DNA of 16,419 nucleotides from an uncultured Treponema sp. (lineage in GTDB: Bacteria > Spirochaetota > Spirochaetia > Treponematales > Treponemataceae). Below are positions 14,818-16,419 of the stretch, piece by piece. The position numbers were made by a program, and so were the translations under genes. The notes beneath the pieces are model-generated. The model was not told the DNA's origin. It was given only the letters and a program-made list of their open reading frames with translations, and searched no databases. The stretch lies in assembly GCA_937885175.1 (NCBI GenBank), contig CAKZZO010000070.1:1-16419 (forward strand), read 5' to 3'. Each line of letters starts with the position of its first letter. Position 1 is the stretch's first letter.

Positions 14818-16206
14818 ATGGAAGAGGAAAAAATAGCACTTTTTGAAACAGCACCCATTCCAAAAGCCGTAATGTCGCTTGCTGTTCCTACCGTGCTCAG
14901 CATGATTGTCACCGTTTTGTACAATATGGTAGACACCTTTTTTGTCGGTCAAACAGGAGACCCCAATCAAATGGCAGCCGTCAGCATTGTTACCCCTGTC
15001 TTTTTGTTTTTCATGGCGGCAGGAAACATCTTCGGTATCGGCGGTTCATCATTCGTCAGCCGCTCCCTTGGCGAAAAAAAATATGACCGTGCAAAGCACA
15101 TATCTTCTTTCTGTCTGTACGCAGGCATCATCACAGGCATTCTGGGAGCAATGCTCATGCTTGCCTGCATGACACCCCTTTTGCATGCAGTCGGCACAAG
15201 CCCCAACACCTTTGGCTTTTCCCGCAGCTACCTTACCTGGATTGCCATAGGCGGTCCCGCCATTGTCGTCTCCACCGCCTTCACCAATCTGATACGGGGA
15301 GAAGGCGCCGCAAAAGCCTCCATGGTTGGCATGATGGCAGGCACCCTTGCAAACATCATTCTGGACCCCCTCTTCATTCTTGACCGATTCTGGGGCATTC
15401 CCGGTCTGGGCATGGGTGTTTCAGGAGCCGCAATCGCCACCGTCTTGGGAAACATCGTCTCAATCATCGTCTACATTGCCCACATCATCTCAAAACGCTC
15501 AGTTCTTTCCATTAGATTGCAGTATTTCACCGTACACAATGGCATTCTCCGCGAAGTAGTTTCCGTGGGACTTCCTGCCTCTGCCGTCGGTATATTGATG
15601 AGCCTGAGCAACATCCTGATGAACAACATGCTGGTCACTTACGGAGACATTCCCGTTGCCAGCATGGGAATCGCCATGAAAGCCAATATGCTCGCCATTT
15701 TCGTACAGATGGGACTTGCCATGGGTATTCAGCCTCTTGTCGGCTACAATTACGGAGCGGAAAATTACCAGCGCATGAAAGCCATCATGAAATTCACCGC
15801 CATCTGCGTATTTGTGTCAGGGGTCATTCTCACTACAGTCTATTTTATCTACTCCCGACCCATAGTCAGTTTTTTTATCAGCGACGAAGCCGTCATCGCC
15901 ATGGGCATTACCACACTGCACGCCCTCATGTGCTCCACCCCGCTCATCGGCATCATGTTCGTCCTCTCATTCTCATTTCAGGGCATGGGAAAAGGCAAGG
16001 CTGCATTCATCCTCGCCGTCAGCCGCCAGGGCTTTATCTTTCTCCCCTGCGTCTTCCTGCTCAACAAATTCTTTCACTTGCGAGGCCTCATCTATTCCCA
16101 GCCCATCGCAGATTTGGTTTCCATCGTCATGTCACTGGTCATGTTCCTTTGGATTAACAGAGCATTAAAAGCGGGGGAAGTCTCCCCCCTCGGCTACAAT
16201 GTCTGA
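14818..16206 (+). CDS. MATE-family multidrug/metabolite efflux transporter
   Basis: A 462-aa inner-membrane antiporter predicted to have 12 transmembrane helices in two homologous halves. The N-terminal APIPKAVMSLAVPTVLSMI and YNMVDTFFVGQTG are standard for the bacterial NorM/DinF-like MATE group; IRGEGAAKASM, LDPLFI and GIQPLVGYNYGAENY are further family marks. Such pumps export cationic drugs or metabolites with Na+ or H+; the substrate is unknown. I chose the ATG at 14818 rather than an in-frame GTG at 14764, because the promoter lies between them and the GTG extension carries no family sequence. The last 11 residues (from Ala452, including GEVSPLG) are encoded by repeat copy B, so the C-terminus seems to have been replaced or extended by the repeat. 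Confidence 0.93.
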   Translation: MEEEKIALFETAPIPKAVMSLAVPTVLSMIVTVLYNMVDTFFVGQTGDPNQMAAVSIVTPVFLFFMAAGNIFGIGGSSFVSRSLGEKKYDRAKHISSFCLYAGIITGILGAMLMLACMTPLLHAVGTSPNTFGFSRSYLTWIAIGGPAIVVSTAFTNLIRGEGAAKASMVGMMAGTLANIILDPLFILDRFWGIPGLGMGVSGAAIATVLGNIVSIIVYIAHIISKRSVLSIRLQYFTVHNGILREVVSVGLPASAVGILMSLSNILMNNMLVTYGDIPVASMGIAMKANMLAIFVQMGLAMGIQPLVGYNYGAENYQRMKAIMKFTAICVFVSGVILTTVYFIYSRPIVSFFISDEAVIAMGITTLHALMCSTPLIGIMFVLSFSFQGMGKGKAAFILAVSRQGFIFLPCVFLLNKFFHLRGLIYSQPIADLVSIVMSLVMFLWINRALKAGEVSPLGYNV

Positions 16207-16272
16207 CTAGCCAGGCATTGTAGCCTACCCCCTCTGCGGGGCAAGGATAAGGCCTTTCAGCCCCGCAACGCC
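16171..16272. repeat. GC-rich dispersed hairpin repeat, copy B
   Basis: Same architecture as copy A: GGGGGA-AGTC-TCCCCC (16173-16188), a spacer, a CCCC-N6-GGGG hairpin (16228-16241), and AGCCCCGCA (16260-16267). In this copy the spacer holds a perfect 10-bp inverted repeat, GGCTACAATG (16192-16201) with CATTGTAGCC (16216-16225), whose loop contains the MATE stop codon. On the minus strand the first hairpin is followed by GC-TTTT, so it could terminate transcription coming from the right. Confidence 0.7.
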
Positions 16273-16419
16273 CCATGATGCATTTTTTGCCGGCTACGCC
16301 GTCCAGAGCCTCCGCATTATAGATATCGTGCTTGAATATCGGCTGGACAAATGAAATGTATGAACAGCAAAAAGCCTACCGTTGCAGCGTGTCAAGCAAG
16401 CCCCGCGGTTGAGCGTAAT
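16273..16419. other. Non-coding or repeat-derived tail of the window
   Basis: No complete gene is seen. A minus-strand frame without a good start or RBS is open from about 16372 through copy B into the MATE 3' end (it reads VQPIFKHDIYNAEALD near 16290-16340). I suspect it is repeat-derived rather than a gene, but the window ends too soon to decide. Confidence 0.35.

Overview
The window looks like a chromosome segment of a spirochete of the genus Treponema or a close relative. The evidence is a C-terminally short alanyl-tRNA synthetase (607 aa, typical of spirochetes), lipoproteins with relaxed spirochaetal lipoboxes (FISC, GISC, FFSC), a PPi-type phosphofructokinase, a groES with no groEL beside it, and GC-rich intergenic repeats of a kind I associate with treponemes. 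From memory, T. pallidum has a similar order (sigma factor, groES, TPR/hypothetical, nusB, 39-kDa PPIase-like protein, alaS), but I could not check this. I see no phage, transposase, CRISPR array, tRNA or rRNA.

Layout, left to right. (1) A + strand S41-family protease lipoprotein (60-2072) converges on gdhA, an NADP-type glutamate dehydrogenase (2165-3529, -), across a shared bidirectional terminator. (2) The gap upstream of gdhA holds a GC-rich repeat (copy A). Its hairpin can terminate a large uncharacterised lipoprotein gene (3798-6356, -). (3) A PPi-phosphofructokinase (6447-7685, -) and a group-2 sigma70-like sigma factor (7835-8677, -) follow, each with its own terminator. (4) A 304-bp regulatory gap separates the sigma gene from the divergent groES (8982-9254, +). 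(5) A second type of GC-rich intergenic element, ending in a terminator, follows groES. (6) A tightly packed - strand operon runs SurA-like PPIase (12815), nusB, TPR lipoprotein (9380). (7) alaS (12919-14742, -) and a MATE transporter (14818-16206, +) diverge from a 75-bp gap. Copy B of the GC-rich repeat encodes the last residues of the MATE protein.

The most interesting signals are regulatory. First, the sigma factor gene has a consensus-grade sigma54 (-24/-12) promoter, 29 nt of leader before its ATG, and upstream dyad symmetry plus phased T-tracts. This suggests an RpoN-to-sigma70-family cascade analogous to RpoN-RpoS in Borrelia. Second, alaS and the MATE gene appear to be driven by two back-to-back promoters whose -35 hexamers abut and form a perfect 14-bp palindrome. 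Both predicted transcripts would be leaderless or nearly so, which fits the absence of a Shine-Dalgarno sequence at either gene. Third, two copies of one hairpin-bearing repeat seem to serve as 3'-end or terminator modules, and one has been captured as coding sequence.

Most genes are housekeeping: translation (alaS), transcription (nusB, sigma), protein folding (groES, PPIase), glycolysis (PPi-PFK) and ammonium assimilation (gdhA). The two large lipoproteins at the left are the accessory, surface-exposed part. No single new multi-gene system is evident.
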